Shown: positions 1 to 9,778 of the stretch, piece by piece
Numbering within the stretch: the first letter of the stretch is position 1
Layout: every line of letters begins with the position of its first letter
From: Flavobacterium sp. N502536
GTDB lineage: Bacteria; Bacteroidota; Bacteroidia; Flavobacteriales; Flavobacteriaceae
Assembly: GCF_025947345.1 (NCBI RefSeq)
Contig: NZ_CP110011.1
Location: 4,988,334 to 5,052,333 of the forward strand
DNA length: 64,000 nucleotides
Direction of reading: 5' to 3'
Made by a program: the position numbers and the translations under genes
Notes under the pieces: generated by a model
What the model saw: the letters and a program-made list of their open reading frames with translations, nothing else
Databases searched by the model: none
Told to the model about the DNA's origin: nothing

Positions 1-3000
1 GGTGTCGCTGGTGCGTACCAGCATCATTTTTAAAAGTAAATCCTGTTCTAAATCAAAAGGGGTTTCTATGTATTGCTGAATAATTTCTGAAGCCTGTTCT
101 TTTTTAGTTTCGATCTGAGTGATACTAAAGATGATATTTTCTTTTGGTTTAATTTTTTGAAAAACAGCTCCTTTGCTCTCTACAAAATTGGTGCGCAAGA
201 TCTCATTTTCAAGAATTAACTGAGATAAGGCATGGTTTATCTTATCCGGAAATACGGTTCCGTTAATTTCAAAAACCGCTACCATATTGTAAGCGATTGA
301 TTTTTGAAGATCCTGACAGGCTACCCACAATTCCTGCTGTGAAGGCGTTATTTCAAAATCGGTTTTTAGAGATGTAAAAGGAATACCCGGTTTATTATTT
401 GGTGTTAAAGTCGCTAAATGGCTGGCCATTACTCCAATTGTAGGATAATCGAAAATCGTTTTCAGGGTCACGTCGAACAATAAATTTTTGACTATTAATC
501 CTGCCAGTTTCACTGCGTTTAACGAATGTCCTCCCAAAGCAAAAAAGTTCTCATTTGTACTTATTTCCTTTTTGCTGTTTAAAACTTCTTTCCAGTATTC
601 TGAAAGTTTCTTTTCTAAAGGCGTATCCGCTGCTTTAAAATCGTCTCCTGTGTCAGTATGCTCAATGGCTCTTTGTGCCAGGTCCTTTCTGTCTATTTTT
701 TGATTGGGCGTTAGTGGAAATTCATCCAAAAGAATAATTGTGTTGGGAATCATGTAGTACGGAAGATTCATTTTTAAGGTAGTCACAATTGCTTTTGTGT
801 CAATTGTTTCTTCTGTTTTTAGGACATACGCGACTAAAAAGGCTTCCTGCTGATTTCCTTTTTTTGCGATCACAACGGATTCTTTTATTCCTGAAATCTG
901 ATTCAAATGTGATTCTATGTCTCCCAATTCAATTCGGTACCCTCTAATCTTAACCTGATTGTCATTTCGGCCTAAAAATTCAATTTCTCCTTTATCATTC
1001 CAATGTCCGACATCGCCGGTTTCGTAGAGTAAACTGTCCGCTCGAAATGGATTTTTACTAAATTTTTCGCGAGTAAGTGCCTCATTTTTATAATAACCTT
1101 TTGCCAATCCGTCTCCGGCGATATAAATTGCTCCCGAAGTTCCTATGGGTTTAGGACTCAAAAAGGAATCCAATATATAAATTTGGGTATTGTGGATGGG
1201 TTTTCCAATGTTTGAAGCCTCTTTTGAGTGTTCGAGTTTTTTTATACTGGACCAAATGGTTGTTTCTGTCGGGCCATACATGTTCCAGACTTCAAAATTG
1301 CTGTCGATTAATTTTTCGGCCAATGCTTCACTTAATAAGTCGCCGCCACAAAGTATTTTTAATCTTTTGTCTCCCTGCCAGTCTGCGTTGAACAGCATTT
1401 GATAAAAACTTGGTGTAGCCTGAATTATAGTTGGCCGGATCTCTTCTATTTTCTTGATGATAACAGTTGGATCTGCTAAAGTTTCCTGGCTCGCAATGTA
1501 CAATGCGGCTCCTGACAACAGGGGTACAAAAAATTCTAAAATTGAAATATCAAAGGAGTAAGTTGTAACCGAAAACCATACATCACCCGATCTAACTCCC
1601 GGCTCCTGCTGCATGCTGGTCAGGAAATTAAGCAAGGACTTATGCCCTATTTCAACTCCTTTTGGGTTGCCTGTTGAACCCGATGTATAAATGATATAAG
1701 CGGTGTCCTGAGGGGAAACACTTAGAGAGAGATTTTCTTCGGTTGCTGCTGTTGTTTCTAAGATGGTCTCTAAGGATATTATCTGTACCTCATCGCTGGA
1801 ATTTAAACAGAAGCCATTTTCATTTATAAGTACGTTAACCTCGCTATTAGCAACAATATAGTTGAGTCTGTCTTCAGGGAATGTCGGATCCAGAGGAATG
1901 TACGATCTTCCCGCTTTCAATATGCCCAGTAAAACAATGACAATGTTTGCAGAACGTCCTAATAAAACGGCAATTGGGGATTTATCCTCCTGCCCGTAAG
2001 TGTTTATTAGATATTTGGCTACCCGATCGGATACCTCATCAAGTTCTGTATAGGTATAGCTTTTATGATCGTCTTTTAAAGCTTCTTTTGTACTGAATTT
2101 TACAACTTGTTCCCGAAATAAATCAAGTATAGTGCTGTCTTTTTGATAGTCTGCTTTTGTGGTATTGAATGTTTCGAGAACCTGACGTTTTTCATCATCT
2201 CCCAGATAATTTAGTTCTTTTACGATTTGATTAGGAGCTTCTAAAATGGCATGAATTAAATTTTCAAAATGATGGACTACCTGCGTAATCTGTGCCTCAG
2301 TGAAATAGTTTAAGTTGTAATCGAAGTCAATTTTCACCTCTTCATCTTCATCAAATTCTCTGATGTAAATGGCCAAAGCCACTCGCTCCGATTGGTGCGT
2401 TAACGGAATTACCTGTGTATGGGTATGAAGAAAATCATTTGAATAATTTTGTTTTTCATAAGAGAGGGTAATATTAAACAATCGCTCTTTCTCACTAAAA
2501 ATATGAAGTCCCTGAATTAATTTCCCCAATGGAAATCTCTGATGGCGGTAATCGTGTCTTAATGTGTTTTTGATCGCTGTAATCAGATCTTCGAAAGTGG
2601 CATTAAAATCTATGGCAATTCTTAAAGGAGAAACTCCCATGAAAAGACCAACCGTTTTCTTGTAACTGAATTTACTTCTGTTTAAAACCGGCAACCCAAT
2701 GGCAAAATCATTATTCTGGTGTTTTCTTCCAAAATAGGCATATAAAATGGCCAGAATCACATTAAAAGTAGAGCATTTGTAGTTTGCTGCCAGCTGGTTG
2801 AGCTGATTGTACACCTCTCTTTTTACAATTAATTCTTTACGATCGCTTTTATTGATTTGAATGTTGTCTTCTATTTTATCAAATAGATTTTGAGGCAGGG
2901 ATTGAAATTTTTTAGTCCAGTATATTTTACCCTGCTCGTACGCTTCCGATTCCTGATAAGCCGCATCATCGGCTGCGAAGTCCTTGTAACTAAAGGGATA

Positions 3001-3492
3001 GGTGCTCTTAATTTCCCCCTGTTCCAAAATCTCATTGTAGTTGTCTACCAGTCTCTGAAACATTAAGGAGGTTCCCCAACCATCCGTTATGATGTGATGG
3101 TACACTGAAAACAGGTAATGAAAGTTCTCCTGAACTTTAACCAGCGTAAAAACATGTAAAAGATGCCCTCCAAACAAGTCGAAAGGCTTTGCAAACTCCT
3201 GCTGCATGTATAAATTGGCTGTCTCGTAAGGCTCCTTCGATTGAGAAAAATCGACAAAACCCAAGGTCGAATTGTGCTCCTCGACTATTTTTATCTCAAC
3301 GTTCTCACGTTCATTGGTCAGAATGCTTCTGTAGGAGTCGTGCTGATTGATCAGGGCAAGGTATGCCTGTTGAAATGCATCCCGGTTTATTTGACCTTTA
3401 ATTTTTATTTTGGCCCCAATGTTATAGATAGGCTCATTGGGATATAGTAACTGCTCGAAATAAACATCTTGTTGAGGAAGGGTAAGTTTCAT
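1..3492 (-). CDS. NRPS, C-A-T-C (partial, Gly-type A domain)
   Basis: Multimodular peptide synthetase; start codon at 3492 (MKLTLPQQ) and the open frame runs off the left window edge, so the C-terminus is missing (1164 codons seen). Domain order: condensation domain with HHIITDGW near residue 130; adenylation domain with YTSGSTGNPKG; carrier domain with GGHSL, attachment Ser near residue 990; then the first part of a second condensation domain from about residue 1045. The specificity residues read by alignment to GrsA give DILQLGMIWK, which matches the known glycine code almost exactly, so glycine is the likely substrate (inference). It has no TubC-type docking domain and starts directly with the C domain. 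It lies downstream of the exporter, behind a 425-base repeat-bearing gap, so it may be a separate transcript that feeds the same or another product. Confidence 0.93.
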   Translation of the reverse strand, partial: MKLTLPQQDVYFEQLLYPNEPIYNIGAKIKIKGQINRDAFQQAYLALINQHDSYRSILTNERENVEIKIVEEHNSTLGFVDFSQSKEPYETANLYMQQEFAKPFDLFGGHLLHVFTLVKVQENFHYLFSVYHHIITDGWGTSLMFQRLVDNYNEILEQGEIKSTYPFSYKDFAADDAAYQESEAYEQGKIYWTKKFQSLPQNLFDKIEDNIQINKSDRKELIVKREVYNQLNQLAANYKCSTFNVILAILYAYFGRKHQNNDFAIGLPVLNRSKFSYKKTVGLFMGVSPLRIAIDFNATFEDLITAIKNTLRHDYRHQRFPLGKLIQGLHIFSEKERLFNITLSYEKQNYSNDFLHTHTQVIPLTHQSERVALAIYIREFDEDEEVKIDFDYNLNYFTEAQITQVVHHFENLIHAILEAPNQIVKELNYLGDDEKRQVLETFNTTKADYQKDSTILDLFREQVVKFSTKEALKDDHKSYTYTELDEVSDRVAKYLINTYGQEDKSPIAVLLGRSANIVIVLLGILKAGRSYIPLDPTFPEDRLNYIVANSEVNVLINENGFCLNSSDEVQIISLETILETTAATEENLSLSVSPQDTAYIIYTSGSTGNPKGVEIGHKSLLNFLTSMQQEPGVRSGDVWFSVTTYSFDISILEFFVPLLSGAALYIASQETLADPTVIIKKIEEIRPTIIQATPSFYQMLFNADWQGDKRLKILCGGDLLSEALAEKLIDSNFEVWNMYGPTETTIWSSIKKLEHSKEASNIGKPIHNTQIYILDSFLSPKPIGTSGAIYIAGDGLAKGYYKNEALTREKFSKNPFRADSLLYETGDVGHWNDKGEIEFLGRNDNQVKIRGYRIELGDIESHLNQISGIKESVVIAKKGNQQEAFLVAYVLKTEETIDTKAIVTTLKMNLPYYMIPNTIILLDEFPLTPNQKIDRKDLAQRAIEHTDTGDDFKAADTPLEKKLSEYWKEVLNSKKEISTNENFFALGGHSLNAVKLAGLIVKNLLFDVTLKTIFDYPTIGVMASHLATLTPNNKPGIPFTSLKTDFEITPSQQELWVACQDLQKSIAYNMVAVFEINGTVFPDKINHALSQLILENEILRTNFVESKGAVFQKIKPKENIIFSITQIETKKEQASEIIQQYIETPFDLEQDLLLKMMLVRTSDT

Positions 3493-3917
3493 TTTAAAAT
3501 ATTTTTTATGCAATTAGAATTAAGTGATATCATGTCTCGCCTCAGAAATGAAACGAAATGAGTTTTCCAATTTGGAACCTAAAAAGAATGATTTTGTGGG
3601 GGTGGGTTTGATAGACGAAGCGTCTAATTGTATTAGACATATTTCGCTCCTATGGATGCTACACACATGTCGCTCCTACGGAGCATAACCAAATTGGTCT
3701 TCGTGGTACAAATAAAAAAAATCCGTATCCATCCGCGTTTTCGCGTTAGCGAATCCGCATAATCCGCGTGCCTATACACATTTTGCTCCTACGGAGCTTG
3801 ACCTAAATTGTTCTCGCGGTACAAATAAAAAAAAATCCGTATCCATCCGCGTTTTCGCGTTAGCGAATCCGTGTAATCCGCGTGCCATATTCATGACATT
3901 ATTGTGTTGAACATGAT
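3493..3917. other. Intergenic region with repeats, no gene
   Basis: No convincing coding frame on either strand. The part near 3600-3890 is made of short palindromic and repeated blocks (see the repeat entry). It separates the exporter gene from the left-edge NRPS and probably holds the promoter of the latter, but I found no clear match to the Bacteroidota promoter pattern TAnnTTTG. Confidence 0.6.
3672..3886. repeat. Two direct copies of a ~101-base intergenic element
   Basis: Copies lie at 3672-3772 and 3785-3886, spaced 113 bases apart. Each begins with the perfect palindrome GCTCCTACGGAGC, passes through a less conserved stretch ending in GGTACAAATAAAA, and ends with a near-identical block of about 50 bases rich in CG. 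That block contains CGCGTTTTCGCG and TTCGCGTTAGCGAA, both able to form short hairpins. A degenerate further half-copy of the GCTCCTA palindrome is visible near 3652. This resembles the dispersed intergenic repeats common in Flavobacterium genomes (family knowledge); function is unknown. Confidence 0.85.
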
Positions 3918-5552
3918 CTAAGCCCAGAATAATTCTTTGCTGTATTCTTTTGATTTGTCGACTGTTACCTCGGCATCAATTTTACCGTAGTTGAATTTTA
4001 AAATTCGGTCTGCCAGATGAAAATAGGCGTCATCGTGTGTTACTGCGATAATTGTTTTTCCTTCTGCTTTTAATTTTGGGATGAGTTCTTCATAAAAAAA
4101 CTTTCTGAAATACGGGTCCTGATCGGCAGCCCATTCGTCTAAAACCAAAATTGGCTTTTTCTCCATCAAAGCAAAGATTAATGACATTCTTTTACTTTGT
4201 CCTTTCGAAAATTTCCTTCTGGCAGAGCTTTCTTTATCGTCTAAAATAACCTGATCCAGCTTCATCATTTCCAGTAACTGTTTGTATTCGAGATTGTTTT
4301 CAACGGTGTATTCTTCATAGTTGTGAGAGAATATATGATCATCGGTAAATACAGCCGCTATTAAATTTTGATTTTCCTGACTGGATTCGATTTCTTTTCC
4401 GTTTAAAAGCATTTCTCCTTTAGAAGGTGTGTACAGTCCGGTAAATGTGTTAATGAAGGTACTTTTCCCGGAACCATTTCCACCCACAATAAAAATGGTT
4501 TCTCCTTCTTTTATGGTCAGATCTATCGGACCTAATGCAAACACACTATCGTTGGAGTCACTATTGTATGAAAAATGTATGTCTCTGAATTCAATACTTT
4601 CAAACGAAGTATGCTGTATTTCCGGTTGTGGTTTTGCATCTTCATGCACTTCAAAGTCTTTTAAGAAATCTTTGATTCTTTTGTTGGCTACAATAAAACG
4701 GGTATAAGTTTGCTGTAGATTTATGAGATTGTTTATAGGGCCTGAGATAAACAAAACAATGACCACATAGGCAATAACATCGGACTGGCTTAACAATCCC
4801 CAGCCTGGCAATACGAACAAAATAGTTGCAATAATGGCATACAAACCATACTGGCTAATCAGATTGATCGACAAAAAGATGTAACTGATTTTAAAGTCCA
4901 GTTCTCCGGCCTGATCCCGATTGGGTTTTAAAAATTTGTTCATTAAATTCTCCGTTCTGAAAAAGCTCAATTTTAGTTTTTTGAACCCTTTCATTACGTC
5001 ATCCACATACATATAATAATCATCGTTGTATTCTCTGAGGCTGGTTACTTTTTTAGACATAGAGTTTATAACCACCAGATAAGAGGCTGCCACTGCAATG
5101 ATTAATGCCACAACAATAAGAGCTGAACTTATAGAAATGGTAAACATGTAGATCAAACAAAGCACTAACATTAAAACAGAATTCACGGTATGCGTTACCG
5201 TATAAGGCAAAAGCCCGAATACTCTCAGGTCTTCAACGACAGTGAAAAAACGCTGTGAACCCAGATTTTCCAATTTTATAAGTGAGGTCTGAAGAATTTT
5301 TGAAAATATTATTTTTTCATTATCGTACAACATTTTAAAAGAAAACTCATTGAGTCCCTTTTGAAAAATGATGTTCAACAAGTAGGTGTAGACAACAATT
5401 GCAAAAAAAACCATTCCGGTATAATCCGTCATAAACGACTTATTACCAGACAGGGCGTTGTTTATAATGTACACTATTCCGAAACTAAGAATTGTATTTG
5501 GCAAAGCATAGGCCGCCAGAAGAATTGTATTTTTTAGTGATATTTTAAACAT
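3918..5552 (-). CDS. SyrD/PvdE-type cyclic peptide export ABC transporter
   Basis: Inner-membrane half-transporter of 544 residues with membrane and ATPase domains fused, the usual size for the SyrD/PvdE cyclic-peptide exporter family. Residues 1-290 hold about six hydrophobic segments. Residues 320-544 are the ATPase: Walker A GGNGSGKS at 357-364, a variant signature FSKGQ near 448-452 instead of LSGGQ, Walker B ILVLDEW at 468-474 followed by AADQDP, and the H-loop His near 506. The DEWAADQDP stretch is characteristic of this family. It is the first transport gene after the synthetases and most likely exports the finished peptide or a precursor to the periplasm (inference). A 137-base gap separates it from the receptor gene upstream. 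Confidence 0.93.
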   Translation of the reverse strand: MFKISLKNTILLAAYALPNTILSFGIVYIINNALSGNKSFMTDYTGMVFFAIVVYTYLLNIIFQKGLNEFSFKMLYDNEKIIFSKILQTSLIKLENLGSQRFFTVVEDLRVFGLLPYTVTHTVNSVLMLVLCLIYMFTISISSALIVVALIIAVAASYLVVINSMSKKVTSLREYNDDYYMYVDDVMKGFKKLKLSFFRTENLMNKFLKPNRDQAGELDFKISYIFLSINLISQYGLYAIIATILFVLPGWGLLSQSDVIAYVVIVLFISGPINNLINLQQTYTRFIVANKRIKDFLKDFEVHEDAKPQPEIQHTSFESIEFRDIHFSYNSDSNDSVFALGPIDLTIKEGETIFIVGGNGSGKSTFINTFTGLYTPSKGEMLLNGKEIESSQENQNLIAAVFTDDHIFSHNYEEYTVENNLEYKQLLEMMKLDQVILDDKESSARRKFSKGQSKRMSLIFALMEKKPILVLDEWAADQDPYFRKFFYEELIPKLKAEGKTIIAVTHDDAYFHLADRILKFNYGKIDAEVTVDKSKEYSKELFWA

Positions 5553-5689
5553 CTTAAAAGTTTTTTTGTTGTGGTTTATAAAGTCATAAGGAGATGATAC
5601 CCTTTTTAGGTATGGATTCTGAAATTATTTTGAAAATGAAATTCTAAAGAAATAGTAGCAGGCCGTCTTGCTGCAGAGGAAATACTCTA

Positions 5690-8176
5690 TTATTTAATTC
5701 TGTTCTTCTCGGTATCGATACTGTTATTTTCTCTTTCCTGAGTGGTGATTTTATCTCCAAAATTATACGTAAACGATACTCTCACCTGTCTCGTATTCCA
5801 TAAAGTCTTATAGTCTGCCGTTGTATTAACCAGATTATTAATTATTCCTTTGTTGATATAGGTTCTAAAAATATCCATACCTATTAATTTGATTGAACTT
5901 CTGCTAGAAAGTTTTTTACTGACGGTTATATCCAGAAACCAATAAGGATCTATAGAAAACTGAGCCACATAGGCTTTGCTTACGTATCGACTGAAGAGTT
6001 CAACATTATAGTCGTTCTTTAGTTTTATTTGCAATACGGGATCGATTCTGAAATTGTAGCCATAACTGTGCAGTTTGCCTCCAAAGAAATTGCTCTTAGT
6101 ATCGGTGTAGGACAGTTGAGCATTTGTAGAAAACGTTAGCCATGAGGCAAGATTAAAAGTGGAGCTCACACTAAGATTGCTTACCTGGGTATCGCCTATA
6201 TTTCCGGGCATACTGTAATAGGTATTGTTTAAAATTTCTATGGTTTCCATAATCTGATCGTTAATTTTACTGTAGGCCAGCGTAACGTTCAGCAGGCTTT
6301 TATGGGCAAAAGAAGCTTCGACTGAATTGGTAATGGACGGTTTCAGATTGGGATTTCCTTTGTAAAAAGTTAGTTTATCTAACTGGATAACCACGGGATT
6401 AAGATCCTGATAATACGGTCTGTCGATTCTTTTTCCGTAATTGATTCCTACGGTATTATTCGCTAAAGAATCCAGCTTATAAGACAGATAGACGGTCGGG
6501 AAAAAATTATCATAGCTGGTTTTGGTTTTCATTCTGGGCTTTATTTCGTTTCCTAACTGATCGCCCACAATTTTCACACTTTCATATCGAAGTCCTAACT
6601 GCATCGAGAGTCTGTCAAAATTGGTGTTGGAACTCGCGTATAAAGCTGTTATCTTTTCGTCGTACAAAAATTTATTATTCTGATTTAAGTTTGGAGTCGT
6701 ATTACCGTTTACGATATCAAAATATTTACTTTCATTATTGGTTCTGATGTTACTGTATTTAAATCCGGTCTGTAAATTTGTTTTCTTAGTCAGCTGATTC
6801 GAATAATCTGCCTTTCCCGCATAAATATTAACCTTAGAAGCCGCTCCTCCTACGAGCATATCGGAATAATTTTTACTTGCATCCGAAAACACGATCGAAT
6901 TTTTAAATTCCTGATAGGGGAAAGAATCGTATAGTAAATAATCGAAATTGGCACTAACATCGCTCTTTTCATTCAGCTTATGTGTGACGTTAAAATTTGT
7001 GGCACTGTTTACCGATTTACTGTCGGAGTCCCCTAGTGTTTTTACAATTGAATCCATGGCCTGGGTTTTGTTGTAGAGATAATTTCGACCATCGTCGATA
7101 TCATTCCCATTCCAGATCTGACTATCTGTGGAGAATCCGATAACAGTATTTTTTGAAAGATTGTAATCTGCACCAAATCTGAGGTTGGTCACTATAGCAT
7201 CTCCTACATTATTGGTTTCCTGTCTGCTGTAACTGCCTGTTTCTGTAAAGTTTCTATTGATGAAGAGATTCTGAAAACGTTTTTTGTAACCAATGTTTCC
7301 ACTTAAAAAAAGGTTGTACTTCTCTTTTTTCTTATTCAAATCAAAGGTGGTGTTGTACTCGGTAAATTTATGCTGTCTCAATCCCACTACTACGCTTCCG
7401 TTTTCTCCTTCTTTTTTGCTCTTTTTTAGTTTGATGTTGATCACTCCCCCATTTCCTGCCGCTTCATATTTGGCAGGCGGGTTGGTCATTATTTCAATTT
7501 TGTCGATGTTATCTGAAGCCAGTCCGCTTAAATAACTTTCAAGTTGTGCTCCCGACAGGTACGTTGGACGGTCGTCGATAAAAATCGTAGTATTTGCTTT
7601 TCCATTCAAACTTACCACTCCCTGCTCGCTTATACTGGTTCCGGGTGCTTTCTTTAACAATTCTAAAGCCGTAATTCCACTGTTTGATTCTAAAGCGTCT
7701 ACATTTAAAATAGTACGGTCGATCTTAGTCTCAATGAACTTTTTCTTTTTAACGATTACAACTTCTTTTAAATTTTCCTTTTTTATGGTCTTAAGCAATT
7801 CTATAGGCAAAAGTTGTTTTTTGTTGTCTTCTTTTATTGTAATAATTTCACTTTTAAAAGTCTTGTAGTCATCATGAACAATTTTAATTCTGTATTTCCC
7901 GTTCTTCAGATTTATAAAATTAAACTCTCCTTTGTTTTCAGACAATTCACTTTTTATTAAGGTTTCCTGTTCCTCATTCAACAAAAGAATTGTTGCAAAA
8001 ATGACAGGCTCTTTGTTTTCAGCATCGATAACAGTTCCTGAAATTGATGAAGTTGAAACTTGCTTGTATATCGAATTATCTGGTGTTTTTGAATTTTGTC
8101 CGTATGTTGAATTGCATAGAAAAATAAACACACACAGCAAACCGATATAATTTATATGCATATAATTGTATTTCAT
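5690..8176 (-). CDS. Outer-membrane TonB-type receptor (OMP_b-brl_3 family)
   Basis: 828-residue outer-membrane beta-barrel protein. A signal peptide covers roughly residues 1-26, with a hydrophobic core then CNSTYGQ. Next is a carboxypeptidase-regulatory-like domain (ISGTVIDAENKEPV, about 45-130), a plug-like domain (about 150-255, with LNGKANTTIFIDDRP and the NPPAKYEAAGNGGVINI stretch typical of the family), and a long barrel rich in alternating aromatic strands up to the C-terminus. The family is found across Bacteroidota and includes TonB-linked receptors of unknown ligand. In this setting it could take part in uptake, sensing or efflux of the peptide, but the sequence does not say which. 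An in-frame Met at residue 6 is an alternative start. The gap to the next gene upstream is 190 bases. Confidence 0.9.
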   Translation of the reverse strand: MKYNYMHINYIGLLCVFIFLCNSTYGQNSKTPDNSIYKQVSTSSISGTVIDAENKEPVIFATILLLNEEQETLIKSELSENKGEFNFINLKNGKYRIKIVHDDYKTFKSEIITIKEDNKKQLLPIELLKTIKKENLKEVVIVKKKKFIETKIDRTILNVDALESNSGITALELLKKAPGTSISEQGVVSLNGKANTTIFIDDRPTYLSGAQLESYLSGLASDNIDKIEIMTNPPAKYEAAGNGGVINIKLKKSKKEGENGSVVVGLRQHKFTEYNTTFDLNKKKEKYNLFLSGNIGYKKRFQNLFINRNFTETGSYSRQETNNVGDAIVTNLRFGADYNLSKNTVIGFSTDSQIWNGNDIDDGRNYLYNKTQAMDSIVKTLGDSDSKSVNSATNFNVTHKLNEKSDVSANFDYLLYDSFPYQEFKNSIVFSDASKNYSDMLVGGAASKVNIYAGKADYSNQLTKKTNLQTGFKYSNIRTNNESKYFDIVNGNTTPNLNQNNKFLYDEKITALYASSNTNFDRLSMQLGLRYESVKIVGDQLGNEIKPRMKTKTSYDNFFPTVYLSYKLDSLANNTVGINYGKRIDRPYYQDLNPVVIQLDKLTFYKGNPNLKPSITNSVEASFAHKSLLNVTLAYSKINDQIMETIEILNNTYYSMPGNIGDTQVSNLSVSSTFNLASWLTFSTNAQLSYTDTKSNFFGGKLHSYGYNFRIDPVLQIKLKNDYNVELFSRYVSKAYVAQFSIDPYWFLDITVSKKLSSRSSIKLIGMDIFRTYINKGIINNLVNTTADYKTLWNTRQVRVSFTYNFGDKITTQERENNSIDTEKNRIK

Positions 8177-8366
8177 TCTTTTTTAAATGTATTTTTTAAG
8201 ATTAACTGTGAGAATGACATCAAGTAGTCTCAAGCTCTTTTTTTGATTGATAATTTTTATGGAATAGAAAAGATCTACAGTCTTTGAACGTATTGAAGCG
8301 ATAGTCCATTCTAAATTTAAGGAGTATGCTAAAACAGGAACCGCTGATAAGGCGTAAAGACTCTGC

Positions 8367-8732
8367 TTATTTTGCTTTGTAATTTTTGCAGATGTTCCAC
8401 TTCGTGTTCTTCCCGATATATTTATTTTTATACCTCAATTGTACTGCCGACTCTTGTCTCACGCCGTTTATGATAAACTCTTTGTCGTTGAGTAAATACG
8501 ATAACTTGCCAGTGCTTTTGGTTGCCAGTTTTTCTTTTACAATTTGGTTGCTGATTTCTTCAATGAGCTTTTCAACATTATTTACGTCAGCTGATTCTTT
8601 TATAGATTGTCCGGTAATGCCTGTGATCGTAAGTTGATTTTCCACCTGTTCTTTTTTCTTATTTTGTGCTATGCTGCTAGCGGAGATGAATAATATTAGG
8701 ATAGCGGCAATTAGCGTTTTGGTTGTTTTCAT
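8367..8732 (-). CDS. Small secreted protein of unknown function
   Basis: 121 residues. The N-terminus is a clear signal peptide: a positively charged start, a hydrophobic run from about residue 6 to 20, then SIAQ with cleavage likely before the Gln at 23. The mature part is lysine- and glutamate-rich, with no Cys and no recognisable catalytic motif. I do not recognise the family. It sits between the thioesterase and receptor genes in the same direction with gaps of 250 and 190 bases, so it may be its own transcript. A role in the periplasm or outer membrane linked to the receptor is possible but unsupported. Confidence 0.75.
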   Translation of the reverse strand: MKTTKTLIAAILILFISASSIAQNKKKEQVENQLTITGITGQSIKESADVNNVEKLIEEISNQIVKEKLATKSTGKLSYLLNDKEFIINGVRQESAVQLRYKNKYIGKNTKWNICKNYKAK

Positions 8733-8790
8733 AATTTTTAGTTTTTATACGGTTGGGATAGTTAGCGGTTCTTTGTGTGTGTGTTTCTCC

Positions 8791-8878
8791 CGCAGATCTT
8801 GCAGATCTTGCAGATTTTTTAATCTTTCAATCTTTTAATCTGTGGCGATTGTTAAACACATAGAAACATAGTTTTTCT
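8791..8878. repeat. Dispersed intergenic repeat, copy 1
   Basis: Begins with CGCAGAT followed by further GCAGATCTT/GCAGATT units and ends with a 28-base block at 8851-8878 (starting GTTAAACACATAG) that is found again exactly at 20521-20548. Both copies lie in gaps between minus-strand genes of this cluster. It looks like a genome-wide intergenic repeat; function unknown. Confidence 0.75.
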
Positions 8879-8982
8879 GGCTGAAATTAAGGCGTTTCAC
8901 TTTTAATAAAACACAAAGCTTAATGTGAGAGAAACGTAGTTTTTTTGATATACTTTTCACATCTCACAGTCTACATATCACC

Positions 8983-9690
8983 TTACTGATAGTTCAGACT
9001 CGCACATTCATCAAAACTGGTTTCAAAAATCTTAATCAGATTATCTCCATTATTGAGTATGAAAAAATGGTTTCCTTTGAGTACGTAGGAACTAAATCCC
9101 GAAGCAGTATGTTTTTTCCAGTTGTTGATTCGGTCTACGTATTTTTCTGAGTTCCCCATTATGGCTACTATCGGAGATTTTACGACCGTATTTTCAATAA
9201 AAAAATCTTGTTCTACTATTTTAAAATCGGCTCTAAGTATCGGTAATACAAAATCTAACAGCTCTTTGCTTTGCAGCAATTCATCAGATATCCCTCCCAA
9301 TTCGGTGAGCATATTGACGAAATCATCCCGATCCAGATCAGATCGGTCGTTGTCGCTTGTGATTCCGGGTCCGGCGTTGCCGCTTACAATAAGACATTGG
9401 GGCGGAGTGTTGTTTTTCTCCAATAAATCGGTTACCCCCAAACCTAAAGAGGAACCTAAACTGTGCCCGTAAATGATAAATGGATTGCCATTAAGCTGCG
9501 CTGTTATTTGCGAAAAGATATCCTGAATGGCCTCCTTATAAGAAGTAAGTAATTTTTCTTTGATTCTTTTTCCTCTGCCTGGAAGCTCTACCGGTATCAT
9601 TTCAAAATCGGTGTAAGCTGACTTCAGAAATTCAAAGGAGTATATGCTACCACCGGCAAAGTGCAGTAAGAATAGTTGCTTTTTTTTCAT
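8983..9690 (-). CDS. Type II thioesterase
   Basis: 235-residue stand-alone thioesterase of the alpha/beta-hydrolase type that accompanies NRPS clusters. It has the family's N-terminal LLHFAGGS, the LPGRG motif at 36-40, the nucleophile elbow GHSLGS with Ser77, an acidic residue in the segment around 182-186, and the C-terminal GNHFF with His208. Such enzymes hydrolyse wrongly loaded or stalled acyl groups from carrier domains (family knowledge). It follows the second CmlA-type hydroxylase with an 88-base gap that contains a perfect inverted repeat. The length is normal and no key residue is missing. Confidence 0.93.
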   Translation of the reverse strand: MKKKQLFLLHFAGGSIYSFEFLKSAYTDFEMIPVELPGRGKRIKEKLLTSYKEAIQDIFSQITAQLNGNPFIIYGHSLGSSLGLGVTDLLEKNNTPPQCLIVSGNAGPGITSDNDRSDLDRDDFVNMLTELGGISDELLQSKELLDFVLPILRADFKIVEQDFFIENTVVKSPIVAIMGNSEKYVDRINNWKKHTASGFSSYVLKGNHFFILNNGDNLIKIFETSFDECASLNYQ

Positions 9691-9712
9691 TTGGTTATTT
9701 GGTTTTGGTCAG

Positions 9713-9742
9713 AACCTTCTTTTAAAAAATCAAAAGAAGGTT
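9713..9742. repeat. 11-bp perfect inverted repeat between hydroxylase and thioesterase genes
   Basis: AACCTTCTTTT at 9713-9723 is matched by AAAAGAAGGTT at 9732-9742 around an 8-base loop. It lies in the 88-base gap after the hydroxylase stop codon. On the minus-strand transcript the stem is preceded by an A run and not followed by U residues, so it is not a textbook terminator in that direction; the U run is on the plus-strand side. It may attenuate or process the operon transcript. Confidence 0.5.
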
Positions 9743-9778
9743 TTTAGCTCCGTTAAGATGTCAGAAATTTACTTAAAA

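Noticed and set aside
9713..9742. Strong rho-independent terminator for the NRPS operon
   Set aside because: The stem is perfect, but the U run is on the plus-strand side, whereas all genes are on the minus strand.
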